From contig NZ_CP093337.1 of assembly GCF_022637395.1 (NCBI RefSeq), positions 1,100,001 through 1,164,000 on the forward strand: a stretch of DNA of 64,000 bases. Reading direction: 5' to 3'. The notes below the pieces were generated by a model. It worked only from the letters and a program-made list of their open reading frames with translations. It was not told the DNA's origin and ran no database searches. The position numbers and the translations under genes are program-made. The number at the start of each line of letters is the position of its first letter. The stretch's first letter is position 1. This DNA comes from Shinella sp. H4-D48. GTDB lineage: Bacteria; Pseudomonadota; Alphaproteobacteria; Rhizobiales; Rhizobiaceae. This document shows positions 55,082 to 64,000 of this stretch, in pieces.

Positions 55082-56070
55082 GCGCCATCCATCGTGTGCA
55101 GGTCTTCCGGCTGGAAGGAGAGGGTGACGGTCTCGCCCTGCGCCGGAACGGCAATGGAGGCCGGTAGCATGGCGGCGACCCGCGCGCCGTTGGCATCCAC
55201 CGTCAGGCGGTTTGCGGCGCCGAGGAAGTTTGCCGCCGTCACGCGACCGGTAAACTGCGTGCGTCCATCACCGCCACCGAGCGCGATGGCTTCGGGGCGC
55301 AGGCTTGCATGGTGCCGGCCGAAGCCCAGTGTCTCGACGAATTCCGGCGGCAGCACGTTGGACGAGCCGACGAAATCGGCGACGAAGCGCGTCGCCGGCC
55401 GCTTGTAGACCTCTTCCGGCGTGCCGAGCTGCTGGATCCGGCCGTCGTTGAACACGGCGATGCGGTCCGCCATGGAAAGCGCCTCGCCCTGATCGTGCGT
55501 GACGAAGACGAAGGTGATGCCGAGCGATTTCTGCAGGGCTTTCAGCTCCTCCTGCATCTGCTCGCGCAGCTTGAGATCGAGCGCGCCGAGCGGTTCGTCG
55601 AGGAGAAGCACGCGTGGCCGGTTGACGAGCGCGCGCGCCAGCGCCACGCGCTGGCGCTGGCCGCCGGAAAGCTGGCCGGGGCGGCGCGTGCCGTAGCCGG
55701 GAAGCTTGACCATGGCGAGCGCTTCCTCCGCCGCCTTCAGCCGCTCGGCCTTGGCCACGCCCTTGACCATCAGGCCATAGGCCACGTTCTCGAGGATCGA
55801 GAGATGCGGGAAGAGGGCATAGTCCTGGAACACCGTGTTGACGTTGCGCCGGTAGGGCGGCACGCCCTCCGCCGTCTCGCCGAAAATCTCGATATGCCCC
55901 GCCGTCGGCTGCTCGAAGCCGGCCATCAGGCGCAGGCAGGTCGTCTTGCCGGAGCCGGACGGCCCGAGCATCGCGAAGAATTCACCCTCGGCGATGGCGA
56001 GATCCACGCTGTCGACGGCGCGCACGGCGCCGAAATGGCGGGACACTTGCTGGAACAGAACGGCGGTCAT
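55078..56070 (-). CDS. Polyamine-type ABC transporter ATPase (PotA-like)
   Basis: A 330-aa ATPase: [14 protein letters not shown]-loop [50 protein letters not shown] domain from ~250. Second gene of the importer operon, 235 bp from the binding-protein gene. Confidence 0.92.
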   Translation of the reverse strand: MTAVLFQQVSRHFGAVRAVDSVDLAIAEGEFFAMLGPSGSGKTTCLRLMAGFEQPTAGHIEIFGETAEGVPPYRRNVNTVFQDYALFPHLSILENVAYGLMVKGVAKAERLKAAEEALAMVKLPGYGTRRPGQLSGGQRQRVALARALVNRPRVLLLDEPLGALDLKLREQMQEELKALQKSLGITFVFVTHDQGEALSMADRIAVFNDGRIQQLGTPEEVYKRPATRFVADFVGSSNVLPPEFVETLGFGRHHASLRPEAIALGGGDGRTQFTGRVTAANFLGAANRLTVDANGARVAAMLPASIAVPAQGETVTLSFQPEDLHTMDGA

Positions 56071-56151
56071 GGGGGCTCCCGGTGGTTTTGAACGATGGGC
56101 GAAACGTCCATCGCGTGGAGATCATGGGCAGCAAAAAGGCGCAGCTATCCA

Positions 56152-56280
56152 ATCTCCCCCCTTATGGGAGAGATGCCCGGCAGGGTAGAGGGGGTATCAC
56201 GCGCCGCCCGGTCAGATGTCGCCGCTTCGCGGCCACCCCCTCTGTCAACTTCGGTGACATCTCCCCCACAAGGGGGAGAT
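56152..56280. repeat. Large imperfect palindromic intergenic element
   Basis: The two arms begin ATCTCCCCCCTTATGGGAGA and end with CTCCCCCACAAGGGGGAGAT, with CACCCCCTCTGTC pairing with the first arm's AGAGGGGGTA. About 129 bp overall. It resembles rhizobial intergenic mosaic elements (RIME-type). It sits between the binding protein and ATPase genes, where it may fold in the mRNA and tune the relative output of the operon. Confidence 0.7.
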
Positions 56281-56305
56281 CAGGAGGGGTATGCCGCAGC
56301 GCTTC

Positions 56306-57466
56306 CTATCGCCCGCCGATCACGCCGATATAGTCGGATACCCAGCGGTGGTAGGGCACGCATTCGCCCTGGCTTTCGCACTTGGAGACGGGCGTGCGCC
56401 AGAAGGCGATCTTGTCGAAGTTGTCGAAGCCGTTGGTCGAGCAGCCTTCGTCGGTAAGCAGCGCATTGCCCTTGCAGGCCGCCGGAACCGACGGCACGGC
56501 GCCGAACCACGCTGCGGCATCACCCTGCACCTTGGCGGAAAGTGAGTGTTCCATCCACATATAGGCGCAGTTCGGATGCTGGCTTTCGGCATGCAGCATG
56601 GTCGTGTCCGACCAGCCGGTGACACCCTCTTCCGGGAAGGTCGAGGCGATCGGCTGCTTTTCGGCCTTCATCAGGTTGACCTGGAAGGGCCAGGAACCCG
56701 AGGCGACGACACCTTCGTTCTTGAAGTCGTCGATCTGGATCATGGCGTCGTGCCAGTAGCGGCCGACCAGCGTGCGCTGCACGCGCAGAAGGTCGAGCGC
56801 CGCCTTGTACTGGTCCTCGTTCAGCTCGTAGGGATCCTTGATGCCGAGTTCCGGCTTGTGCGCCATCAGGTACTGGGCGGCGTCGGCGATGTGGATCGGG
56901 CCGTCATAGGCCTGCACGCGGCCCTTGTTGGACTTGCCGTCCGGCAGCGTCATTTCCTCGAAGACGACGTTCCAGCTCTTCGGCGCCTCGCCCTTGAAAG
57001 CGTCGGTGTTGTACATCAGCACGTTCGGGCCCCACAGATACGGGGTGCCGTAGTGCACGCCGTTGACCGTGTGCCACGGCGCGCTTTGCAGGCGCTCGTC
57101 GATGGTCTTCCAGCTCGGAATGAGGTCGGTATTGATCGGCTGGACGCGCTTGCCGGCCACGAGGCGCAGCGATGCGTCGCCCGAGGCGGTGACGAGGTCG
57201 AAGCCGCCTTCGTTCATCAGGGCGACCATTTCGTCGGAGGTCGCGGCGGTCTTCACCGTCACCTTGCAGCTCGTCTTCTTCTCGAACTCGGTGACCCAGT
57301 CATAGGCCTTGTCCGTCTCGCCGCGCTCGATATAGCCGGCCCAGGCAACGATCGAGACTTCGCCTTCGCCTGGTCCCAGCTCCTTCAAAGGCTCCTGGGC
57401 GATGGCGGATGTGACGAAGGCGAGCGAAAGGGTAAGCGCGGTGCAGGAATGCAGAAGTCGCGTCAT
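56306..57466 (-). CDS. Polyamine-type ABC transporter substrate-binding protein
   Basis: A 386-aa periplasmic binding protein (PotD/PotF type, SBP_bac family). Signal peptide MTRLLHSCTALTLSLAFVTS, cleavage after IAQ; VSIVAWAGYIERG, DLVTASGDASLRLV and YLWGPNVLMYN are typical. ATG 57466 chosen over 57550, giving the signal peptide at the N-terminus. First gene of the pot-like operon; substrate probably putrescine or spermidine, inferred from the dehydrogenase. Confidence 0.9.
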   Translation of the reverse strand: MTRLLHSCTALTLSLAFVTSAIAQEPLKELGPGEGEVSIVAWAGYIERGETDKAYDWVTEFEKKTSCKVTVKTAATSDEMVALMNEGGFDLVTASGDASLRLVAGKRVQPINTDLIPSWKTIDERLQSAPWHTVNGVHYGTPYLWGPNVLMYNTDAFKGEAPKSWNVVFEEMTLPDGKSNKGRVQAYDGPIHIADAAQYLMAHKPELGIKDPYELNEDQYKAALDLLRVQRTLVGRYWHDAMIQIDDFKNEGVVASGSWPFQVNLMKAEKQPIASTFPEEGVTGWSDTTMLHAESQHPNCAYMWMEHSLSAKVQGDAAAWFGAVPSVPAACKGNALLTDEGCSTNGFDNFDKIAFWRTPVSKCESQGECVPYHRWVSDYIGVIGGR

Positions 57467-58279
57467 GACAGTCTCCCGGTTTGATCCGCTTTCAGCGGTA
57501 TTGTTCCCGGCGAAAAAGGTGCCGTGCTTTCGCCGCTTTCGCAAATTCATTAATCAGAATGTCGGTATCGGAAATTCCGAAATCGGAGATTTTTCGTGCG
57601 GCCGGCGCAGCCGATGGAGCTCGTACAGTCTACGGCCGCGCGGCATCCGCCATGGCTGTCACAGCACGATCCGAGGACATACCCCCACCGCACGTCCTGA
57701 TTTCGCAGCAAAATTCGGCATCGTTTTCCCCGCCCGCATCATCCATGCCTACAATTCCCCATCCCGCCCTCGGATACACCGCAAGGCGTTGCGGCGAGGC
57801 GGGGTCGGCGCGGGGCGTGAGGGGATGACGCGAAACCTCATGCACCGGGCTCGCGGAAAATGGTCTCCCTCCGGCGACACGGGGGAAATGGCGGGATATC
57901 GGACCGATCCTGCCGTTTCATGCCCCGAACGGCGCGTCGGGCGTGCCTGTGCGGCACACAAGGGGGCGGAACTGGCGGATGCGTCGGCATCGTCCGCCGG
58001 GATGGAAACAGGCCGGGCGGTGGCAACACCTTCCGCCGTATCGCCAAGGCGTGCGCTACGGGTGTCAAACGGCCATGCCCTTCCCTGAAACCGGCGGTGA
58101 ACATCCTCCAGTCCCGCTTTTGCAGAGAGACCGGAGTCGCGGGTAAAAACCGCTGAACGGGGCGCCGGAAGGTGTCACCTATTTGTTTTCAGTCGAGGCA
58201 GCTTCCGGCGCCCCGTCCGACATCTTTCGACACCCGGTGCGCCCGCACGCGGGTCCGTCACCGCATGCCTTGAAGGCCG
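57467..58279. other. 813-bp intergenic region with no convincing gene
   Basis: Several frames are open here on both strands, but none has a ribosome site, a domain or typical codon bias, and they overlap each other. It must hold the promoter of the pot-like operon at its left end. A long inverted repeat lies at 58158-58215. Confidence 0.5.
58158..58215. repeat. Inverted repeat downstream of a LysR gene
   Basis: Perfect 14-bp arms, CGGGGCGCCGGAAG and CTTCCGGCGCCCCG, with a 30-base AT-richer loop, 64 bp beyond the minus-strand LysR stop. On the minus strand a TTTTT run begins about 9 bases after the stem, so it may be an imperfect terminator. Confidence 0.65.
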
Positions 58280-59188
58280 CTATCGTCCGCGCCCGCTTCT
58301 GAGCGCTTCGGCCAGCCCGACGAAGTCGCGCGCGGCCTGCGGCATGCCGGAGCCCTTGCGCCAGACCATGCCGATCTGCACCACGGGCAGGGCGCCGGAG
58401 ACGTCGCGGCTTTCGATGCGGTCGCCTTCCAGCGACCAGGGCCGGTAGACGAGGTCGGGCAGCAGCGCGATGCCGGCACCCGTCGCCACCAGGCTGCGCA
58501 CCGCCTCCACCGAGCGCGTGCGGAAGGCGACATGCGGTCGCGCGCCGAGTGCGGAGAGAAGCTTGCCGGTATTCTCCTCGATTTCATCGACCGTCAGCAT
58601 GATCAACGGTTCCTTGGAAATATCGCTGACGGAGATGATGTCGGCCGAAACGAGCGGATGGCCGATCGGCAGCCACAGGCGATAAGGCGAGGTCTCGATG
58701 ATCTCGGCCTGCAAGGCCATGCGGTCGCGCAGGTTGGAAATGACCATGACCGCCACGTCCAGCTCACCGCCCACCAGCAGGTGTTCGAGATAGGAGCCAT
58801 TATCCTCGATGGCGCTGACCTCGATGCCGGGAAAGGCGCGACGGTAGCGCGACAGCAGGTCGGAGAGCACATAGCCGGCGACGAGCGAGGTCACGCCGAG
58901 ATTGAGCTTGCCGCGCTCGGGCGTGCGGTTGTCGGAGAAGGAGCGGCGCGCATCCGACACATCGGCAAGGATCTTCGTGGCGTGGCGCAGGAACTGGTGG
59001 CCGTTATGCGTCGTGGTCAGCCCGCGCGGATGGCGGTCGAAAAGCTCCACGCCGAGGTCCGATTCGAGCTCCTTGATCGCCTCGGTGATAGACGATTGCG
59101 AGATCGACAGGTTCTGCGCGGCACGCGTCACCGAGCCCTGTTCCGCGACGGCGACGAAGTACTGCAATTGCCGGAAGGTGAAAGCCAT
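58280..59188 (-). CDS. LysR-family transcriptional regulator
   Basis: A 302-aa LysR: helix-turn-helix GSVTRAAQNLSISQSSITEA near residues 18-37, and a ligand-binding domain. It diverges from the LysE-type exporter gene (119 bp gap), the common LysR-target arrangement, so it probably controls that exporter. Confidence 0.88.
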   Translation of the reverse strand: MAFTFRQLQYFVAVAEQGSVTRAAQNLSISQSSITEAIKELESDLGVELFDRHPRGLTTTHNGHQFLRHATKILADVSDARRSFSDNRTPERGKLNLGVTSLVAGYVLSDLLSRYRRAFPGIEVSAIEDNGSYLEHLLVGGELDVAVMVISNLRDRMALQAEIIETSPYRLWLPIGHPLVSADIISVSDISKEPLIMLTVDEIEENTGKLLSALGARPHVAFRTRSVEAVRSLVATGAGIALLPDLVYRPWSLEGDRIESRDVSGALPVVQIGMVWRKGSGMPQAARDFVGLAEALRSGRGR

Positions 59189-59306
59189 GGCGGCCAGTTA
59201 ATATGGCCGGCATCGGCGGCGCAAGGCGCATCGCCATCGCATCCGGTGCATTCCCCTGCACCATTTCCTGCGGTAAGCTTTGCAAGGGATTGCGACAGGA
59301 GAGACC

Positions 59307-59942
59307 ATGCCGCCCTTCGAGACATTGCTAGCGTTTTTTCTGACCACGGCGGTCTTTGCCTATGTGCCGGGCCCGGCCATGCTCTATGCGACGGCGCAGA
59401 CCATTGCGCGCGGCCGCTGGTCGGGGCTTATGGCGAGCCTCGGCATTCATCTTGGCGGCTATGCGCATGTCATCGCCGCCGCGGCCGGCCTTTCCGCGCT
59501 CTTCCATGCCGTGCCGTCGCTCTATCTGGCGGTCAAGCTTCTCGGCGCCGTCTATCTCATCTGGCTCGGCATCCGCATGTTCCGTGCACGGGTGGAGGCG
59601 CAGCCGGAGGTTTCGGCTGAGAACATCCGCAGGAGCGGCTGGCGCGCCTTTGCCGAAAGCGTTTCGGTCGAGGTGCTCAATCCCAAGACCGCACTGTTCT
59701 TCCTGGCCTTTCTGCCGCAGTTCGTCGATCCCTCGGCCGCGCTGCCGGTGTGGATGCAGCTTTTCATCCTCGGCACCGTCGTCAATCTGATGTTCACCTC
59801 CGCCGATGTGGTCTGCGTCCTGCTGGCCGGCGCGGTCGCCACGCGGCTGAAGGGCTCGGCGCGGGTGCAGAAGGGGCTGCAGCGGGCGGGTGGAACGATC
59901 CTCGTCGGGCTCGGGCTGAACCTTGCCCTGCAGAAAAGCTGA
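59307..59942 (+). CDS. LysE/RhtB-family amino acid exporter
   Basis: A 211-aa membrane protein with six predicted helices; N-terminal YVPGPAMLYATAQT is the LysE/Rht signature region and VLNPKTALFFLAFLPQFV follows the third helix. Exports amino acids or related compounds. ACAGGAGAG precedes ATG 59307. Divergent from the LysR. Confidence 0.9.
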   Translation: MPPFETLLAFFLTTAVFAYVPGPAMLYATAQTIARGRWSGLMASLGIHLGGYAHVIAAAAGLSALFHAVPSLYLAVKLLGAVYLIWLGIRMFRARVEAQPEVSAENIRRSGWRAFAESVSVEVLNPKTALFFLAFLPQFVDPSAALPVWMQLFILGTVVNLMFTSADVVCVLLAGAVATRLKGSARVQKGLQRAGGTILVGLGLNLALQKS

Positions 59943-59955
59943 GCGGGGGGCCGAC

Positions 59956-60867
59956 ATGAGCGAACGTCCCATGCCGAGCGAGGAGGGTATCCTCGCTTTC
60001 CACAAACGCTGCGAGGACTTCTACCCGGCCGATGCCGTGGATGCGGATATCGTCCAGCAGCGCGCCTGGTACGATGCGCTTTGCGCCGCCTTCGACGCGC
60101 CTGCGCCCGCGGGCATGGTCAAGCAGGATGGCATGGTCGCCGATCGCATTCCCGTCCGCCGCTATCGGCCGGCCGCGGTCACGACCGATACGCGACTGTT
60201 CTACATCCATGGCGGCGGCTTCGTCGTGGGTTCGCTCGACAGCCACGATGCGATCTGCGCGGAAATCTCCGAAGCGGCGGGAGCGGAACTTGTCGCCATC
60301 GACTACCGTCTTTCGCCCGAGCATGTCTGGCCCGCCGCCTTCGAGGATTGCTGGGCGGTGCTTGTCGATCTGCTTTTGAAGCCGGGCAGCGTCGTCTTGA
60401 TCGGCGACAGCGCGGGCGGCAATCTGGCGGCCGGTATCGTCATGAAGGCGCGCGACGAGGGGCTGAAGGGCATTGTCGGGCAGGCGCTGGTATATCCAGG
60501 CCTCGGCGGCGATCTCGGCTCCGGCTCCTATGTCGAGATGGCTGAGGCACCGGGGCTGACGACGGCCGATGTCGCCTATTATCGGGATATCTACAAGGCG
60601 CCGGATGCCGCGCCGCACGCTTTCCCCCTGCACGCGCAGGACCTTTCCGGCCTTCCGGCGACCTTCATCACGGGCGCCTATTTCGATCCGCTGCGCGACG
60701 ATGCGCGCGCCTATGCGGCGCGTCTTGCGCTGGCCGGCGTGCCTGTGGAATTCCGCGAGGAAAAGCAGATGATCCATGCCTGGCTGCGTGCCCGCTTCAT
60801 GAGCGAGGGCGCGAAGGCCGGCTTTGCGGCACTGTGCGATGCCGTGCGTCGGATGGCCCGGCCGTGA
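59956..60867 (+). CDS. Alpha/beta-hydrolase of the hormone-sensitive lipase family
   Basis: A 303-aa esterase: oxyanion-hole HGGGFV near residue 89, YRLSPEHVWPA, nucleophile elbow GDSAGG, and catalytic Asp in YFDPLRDD, His in MIHAW. HSL-type carboxylesterases act on short acyl esters; natural substrate unknown. It begins 14 bp after lysE-like and overlaps the ACT-domain gene by 4 bp. Confidence 0.88.
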   Translation: MSERPMPSEEGILAFHKRCEDFYPADAVDADIVQQRAWYDALCAAFDAPAPAGMVKQDGMVADRIPVRRYRPAAVTTDTRLFYIHGGGFVVGSLDSHDAICAEISEAAGAELVAIDYRLSPEHVWPAAFEDCWAVLVDLLLKPGSVVLIGDSAGGNLAAGIVMKARDEGLKGIVGQALVYPGLGGDLGSGSYVEMAEAPGLTTADVAYYRDIYKAPDAAPHAFPLHAQDLSGLPATFITGAYFDPLRDDARAYAARLALAGVPVEFREEKQMIHAWLRARFMSEGAKAGFAALCDAVRRMARP

Positions 60868-61283
60868 GCGGCGTCACCGATCTTGCAGCGCTGATCGAAA
60901 CGATGGAGCCGGTTCTGGTGGAAGGGCGTTTCGTCTATGCCTGCGTGCCGGCCGGCGAACTTGCCGACCATCTGATGCGTGCGCCGCTCGGCATGTTCCG
61001 CGAGGCGGAGGGCGTAACGCTGATCCTGCCGGCGGAGGCTGCCGGTGATCTCGCCGCCAGCCCGCCCATGCGCATGATCACGCTTACCGTGCATTCCTCG
61101 CTCGAAGCCGTCGGCCTAACGGCGGCCTTCGCCACGGCGCTGACGGCCGAGGGCATCAGCGCGAATGTGGTTGCCGGCTTTCATCACGACCATATATTCG
61201 TGCCCGAGCGGCAGGCCGAACAGGCGCTTGCGGCGCTGCGGGCCCTGTCCCGCGGGGCGCGTGAAAAGGGAGAAGCAGGATGA
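60864..61283 (+). CDS. ACT-domain protein (DUF2241-like)
   Basis: A 139-aa protein with tandem ACT-like alpha/beta units (MITLTVHSSLEAVGLTAAFA; ISANVVAGFHHDHIFV). Single-domain ACT proteins sense small ligands. GTG 60864 overlaps the hydrolase stop (GTGA) and its own stop overlaps the next ATG, so it is in a tight three-gene operon. Confidence 0.75.
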   Translation: MSGVTDLAALIETMEPVLVEGRFVYACVPAGELADHLMRAPLGMFREAEGVTLILPAEAAGDLAASPPMRMITLTVHSSLEAVGLTAAFATALTAEGISANVVAGFHHDHIFVPERQAEQALAALRALSRGAREKGEAG

Positions 61284-61624
61284 TGCTATTGCGGTTTGCC
61301 GGTCTCGGCATGGTTTTCGGACTTTCGGCGCTCGCCGGGCCATCCTTTGCCAAGGACGCGGCGCCCATTCCATCCTGCGCCATGTCGGGCTCCAAGAGCG
61401 TGTTCATCGGTGGCGCGCCGGCTCTAAGGTTGTCGGATGTGGTGAACTGCCCGCCGGAACTTTACGAGATCGTGCCCAGCATCATGATCGAGGGGCAGCC
61501 CATGGTGAAATTCCGCTCGGGCGCCGGCGAAAAGGGCAACTGCACCGCGCGTGGCGAAGAGACGGTGATGGCCGAAGGCGAACAGACCAGCCGCCTCGGC
61601 GATGTGTCCTGCTCGCAGAATTGA
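61280..61624 (+). CDS. Secreted PAAR-like protein
   Basis: A 114-aa protein with a signal peptide (MMLLRFAGLGMVFGLSALAG..., cleavage after SFA). The mature part has PAAR-like beta repeats: SVFIGGAPALRLSDVVNC, and a later GDVSC. PAAR proteins normally cap type VI secretion spikes and lack signal peptides, so this may be a periplasmic relative. Cys pairs could bind metal or form disulfides. Its ATG overlaps the ACT gene stop. Confidence 0.6.
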   Translation: MMLLRFAGLGMVFGLSALAGPSFAKDAAPIPSCAMSGSKSVFIGGAPALRLSDVVNCPPELYEIVPSIMIEGQPMVKFRSGAGEKGNCTARGEETVMAEGEQTSRLGDVSCSQN

Positions 61625-61673
61625 GGAGCGCCGAACGGCCCGGTCTCACATGCCAGGCTGCCCATCACCCTAG

Positions 61674-61700
61674 CCTTCTCCCCGCAGGCGGGGAGAAGGA
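61674..61700. repeat. Palindromic intergenic repeat
   Basis: CCTTCTCCCCGC / GCGGGGAGAAGG stem around one AG, between convergent genes, of a type seen repeatedly in rhizobial genomes; likely a partial copy of the larger element family at 56152. Confidence 0.6.
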
Positions 61701-61741
61701 GATATGCCGCGCCAGCCGGATAAGGGGCCCGTCAAAGGAAA

Positions 61742-61766
61742 CGGGCGGCCGAAGACCGCCCGCTTT
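61742..61766 (-). terminator. Terminator of the peptide ABC transporter operon
   Basis: Stem GGGCGG / CCGCCC with CGAAGA-type loop; on the minus strand it is followed by TTTCCTTTG. It lies 2 bp beyond the stop at 61769. Confidence 0.6.
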
Positions 61767-61768
61767 GA

Positions 61769-63400
61769 TCAGTTCCCGGCGCTCTCCATGCGCCGTGTCG
61801 CCAGCACCTTTTCCAGCCAGCCGATCTCCATTTCGGGGACGGATTTCAGGAGAAGGTCGGTGTAGTCGTCGAAGGGCGGTGCCAGCACCTTCGATTTCGG
61901 GCCGAAGCGCACGAGCTTGCCCCGGTGCATGACGGCCACGCTGTCAGCGATCGCGCGAACGATGGCGATGTCGTGGGTGATGAACATGTAGGAGACATGC
62001 GTTTCGTCCTGAAGCTTCAGGAGCAGTTTCAGGATGCCCTCGGCCACCAGCGGGTCGAGCGCCGAGGTCGGCTCGTCGCACAGGATGAGTTCCGGCTGCG
62101 CGGCAAGCGCCCGGGCGATGGCGACGCGCTGCTTCTGGCCGCCGGACAGTTCGGCCGGGTAGCGGTCGGCGAAGCGGCCGCCCATTTCGATCTGTTCCAG
62201 CAGTTCTTTCACCCGCTCCGTCTTCTTCGCGCCGCGCAGGCCGTAGTAGAAGGTGAGGGGGCGGCCGATGATGTCGCGCACCGTCTGGCGTGGATTCATC
62301 GCCGTATCGGCCATCTGGTAGATCATCTGGATGCGGCGCAGCTGGTCGTTCGTGCGGCCTTTCAACGATTTGGGCAGCACAGTGCCCTCGAAGCTGATCG
62401 TGCCGTCCTGCGGCGGCAGGAGGCCGGTGATGACACGGGCCAGCGTGGATTTGCCCGAACCGGACTCACCCACCACCGCCAGCGTCTGCCCCTTCGGCAG
62501 GTGCAGCGAAACATTCTGCAACACCTTGAAGCCGTTGGAATAGCCGGCGGTGATGTTCTCGACCTTCAGCAGCGTATCCGTCTGGTCGGGCGCCTCGTCG
62601 CGGGCGGTGCCGCGCACGTTGACGAGCGCGCGGGTATACTCTTCCTTCGGCGCCTCGATGATGTCCTTCACCGAGCCGTATTCCACCATCTTGCCATGCC
62701 GGAGCACAAGGATGTCGTCCGTGATCTGGGCGACGACGGCAAGGTCGTGGGTGATGTAGAGGGCCGCGGTGTTGGTCTCCTCGATGGCATGCTTGATGGC
62801 GGCGAGCACGTCGATCTGCGTCGTGACGTCCAGCGCGGTGGTCGGCTCGTCGAAGACGATGAGTTCCGGGTTGGGGCAGAGCGCCATGGCGGTCATGGCG
62901 CGCTGCAGCTGACCGCCGGAGACCTGGTGCGGATACCGCTGGCCGAAGGTTTCCGGGTTCGGCAGGCCAAGGACCTTGAACAGGTAGAGCGCGCGTTTTT
63001 CCGCCTCTGCACGGTTCATGATGCCGTGTTTCAGCGAGGCCTCGATGACCTGTTCGCCGAGCCGGTGTGCGGGGTTGAAGGCGGCTGCGGCGGATTGCGC
63101 GACGTAGCAGACCTTGGCGCCGCGCACCTTGCGGATGCCCGACGGCGAGAGCTTGAGGAGGTCTTCGCCGTTAAGCTTGACCTCGCCTCCGGTGATACGC
63201 ACGCCGCCGCGTCCATAGGCGAGCGCGGTAAGCCCGATGGTCGACTTACCTGCACCGGATTCGCCGATCAGGCCGAGAACCTTGCCCTTCTCGACATCGA
63301 AGTTAATCCCCTCGACGAGCGTCACGGTCCGTGGTGCTTCACCCGGCGGGTAGCTGGTGGCCTCGATCTTGAGGTTTCTGACGGAAAGAAGATCAGGCAT
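61769..63400 (-). CDS. Fused dipeptide/oligopeptide-type ABC transporter ATPase (two domains)
   Basis: A 543-aa protein with two ATPase units joined head to tail, as DppD-DppF fused: first Walker [10 protein letters not shown] (~43), signature [18 protein letters not shown]; second Walker [10 protein letters not shown] (~310), [26 protein letters not shown]. Such fusions drive Dpp/Opp/YejF-type importers. ATG 63400 has GGGAGGG 7 bp upstream and overlaps the permease stop by 8 bp; GTG 63406 is too near the ribosome site. Confidence 0.92.
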   Translation of the reverse strand: MPDLLSVRNLKIEATSYPPGEAPRTVTLVEGINFDVEKGKVLGLIGESGAGKSTIGLTALAYGRGGVRITGGEVKLNGEDLLKLSPSGIRKVRGAKVCYVAQSAAAAFNPAHRLGEQVIEASLKHGIMNRAEAEKRALYLFKVLGLPNPETFGQRYPHQVSGGQLQRAMTAMALCPNPELIVFDEPTTALDVTTQIDVLAAIKHAIEETNTAALYITHDLAVVAQITDDILVLRHGKMVEYGSVKDIIEAPKEEYTRALVNVRGTARDEAPDQTDTLLKVENITAGYSNGFKVLQNVSLHLPKGQTLAVVGESGSGKSTLARVITGLLPPQDGTISFEGTVLPKSLKGRTNDQLRRIQMIYQMADTAMNPRQTVRDIIGRPLTFYYGLRGAKKTERVKELLEQIEMGGRFADRYPAELSGGQKQRVAIARALAAQPELILCDEPTSALDPLVAEGILKLLLKLQDETHVSYMFITHDIAIVRAIADSVAVMHRGKLVRFGPKSKVLAPPFDDYTDLLLKSVPEMEIGWLEKVLATRRMESAGN

Positions 63401-64000
63401 CGCCACGCCCTCCCTTGAGGCTGGAGGTTCGTTTCATCAGCCAGTCGACGACGAGATTGACGCAGATGGCCAATCCCGCAATAGCCCCGCCCGGAATGAG
63501 GGCGGCGGAAATGCCGAAGATGATGCCGTCCTTGTTGTCCTTGACCATGCCGCCCCAGTCCGCCGCCGGCGGCTGGATGCCGAGGCCGAGGAAGGAGAGG
63601 GTGGACAGGAACAGGATCGAGAAGGCGAAGCGCAGGCCGAACTCAGCAAGCAGCGGCGACAGCGTGTTGGGCAGGATTTCCTTGAAGATGATCCAGCCGG
63701 TGCCTTCACCGCGCAGCCGCGCGGCCTCGACGAATTCCATGACCGCGACATCGAGCGCCACGGCCCGGCCGATGCGGTAGACGCGGGTCGAGTCCAGGAT
63801 CGCCATCACGAGGATGAGGATCCAGAGCTGCTGCGGCAGCACGGCCAGCACGACGAGGGCGAAGATGAGTGTGGGGATCGCCATCATCAGGTCGTTGAAG
63901 CGCGAGAAGATCTGGTCGATGAACCCGCCCGTTACAGCTGCGATGAACGACAGCAGCATGCCGAGCGAGAAGGACAGAACGGTCGCCGCCAGCGCCACGA
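63393..64000 (-). CDS. Peptide ABC transporter permease, C-terminal part (DppC-like)
   Basis: 202 residues of a DppC/OppC-type permease that runs off the right edge. EAA loop EAARLRGEGTGWIIFKEILP, and several membrane helices; ends with [11 protein letters not shown]. Overlaps the downstream ATPase by 8 bp. No start is seen: an internal GTG at 63998 is only the first in the frame. Confidence 0.85.
   Translation of the reverse strand, partial: VALAATVLSFSLGMLLSFIAAVTGGFIDQIFSRFNDLMMAIPTLIFALVVLAVLPQQLWILILVMAILDSTRVYRIGRAVALDVAVMEFVEAARLRGEGTGWIIFKEILPNTLSPLLAEFGLRFAFSILFLSTLSFLGLGIQPPAADWGGMVKDNKDGIIFGISAALIPGGAIAGLAICVNLVVDWLMKRTSSLKGGRGDA

Noticed and set aside
57402-58088. 228-aa plus-strand frame and overlapping minus-strand frames upstream of the pot-like operon
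   Set aside because: No ribosome site, no domain, low-quality composition and overlap with the binding-protein start; typical chance frames of GC-rich DNA.

Overview
The window reads as chromosomal DNA of an alphaproteobacterium of the Rhizobiaceae (a Rhizobium/Shinella/Ensifer relative; genus is a guess). Evidence: a 684-residue acid-rich RpoD of rhizobial type, many ABC importers, GFA and DUF-type proteins common in rhizobia, palindromic intergenic repeats of rhizobial style, and high GC.

1-13164 is ordinary core sequence: the end of a probable methyltransferase, a kbl-tdh threonine-to-glycine operon flanked by two GFA-family zinc proteins, rpoD, an alpha/beta-hydrolase membrane protein, a branched-chain amino acid binding protein, a lipoprotein transglycosylase and several small conserved genes. 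A tRNA-Ile2(CAT) gene lies at 13165-13240.

13245-30544 is a complete-looking 17.3 kb Tn7-like transposon that starts 4 bp after the tRNA CCA. Both tips begin TGT...TCGCCA and carry repeated copies of a ~20-bp motif (consensus TCGCCACATAAGTCCGGA), the expected TnsB sites. Core genes are tnsA-like, tnsB (DDE), tnsC (AAA+) and tniQ/tnsD in one operon. Cargo or accessory genes are a 1273-aa SIR2-domain protein at the left end, a TIR-domain protein plus a small zinc ribbon at the right end, a GNAT-like gene, and an unusual two-gene module: a TnsA-like protein followed by a soluble FtsH-like AAA+/zinc metalloprotease. Both TnsA-like proteins seem to lack the catalytic lysine. The protease pair beside a transposition machine, with two NAD-targeting domains as cargo, is the most novel part of the window.

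30545-43199 returns to chromosomal metabolism and envelope genes: aldo/keto reductase, a sulfate/thiosulfate ABC importer (sbp-cysT-cysW-cysA), an EptA-like phosphoethanolamine transferase followed by a PmrAB/QseBC-like two-component pair, an SDR oxidoreductase and a LysR regulator.

43200-64000 is catabolism and transport: two tandem FAD/GcvT-domain oxidoreductases with a PEP-mutase-family lyase (probably N-methyl amine breakdown), an FhuF-like reductase and iron-siderophore binding protein operon, an aminobutyraldehyde-type dehydrogenase with a PotABCD-like polyamine importer, a LysR, a LysE exporter, a short operon of hydrolase, ACT-domain and PAAR-like secreted proteins, and the 3' part of a Dpp/Opp-type peptide importer that runs off the right edge.
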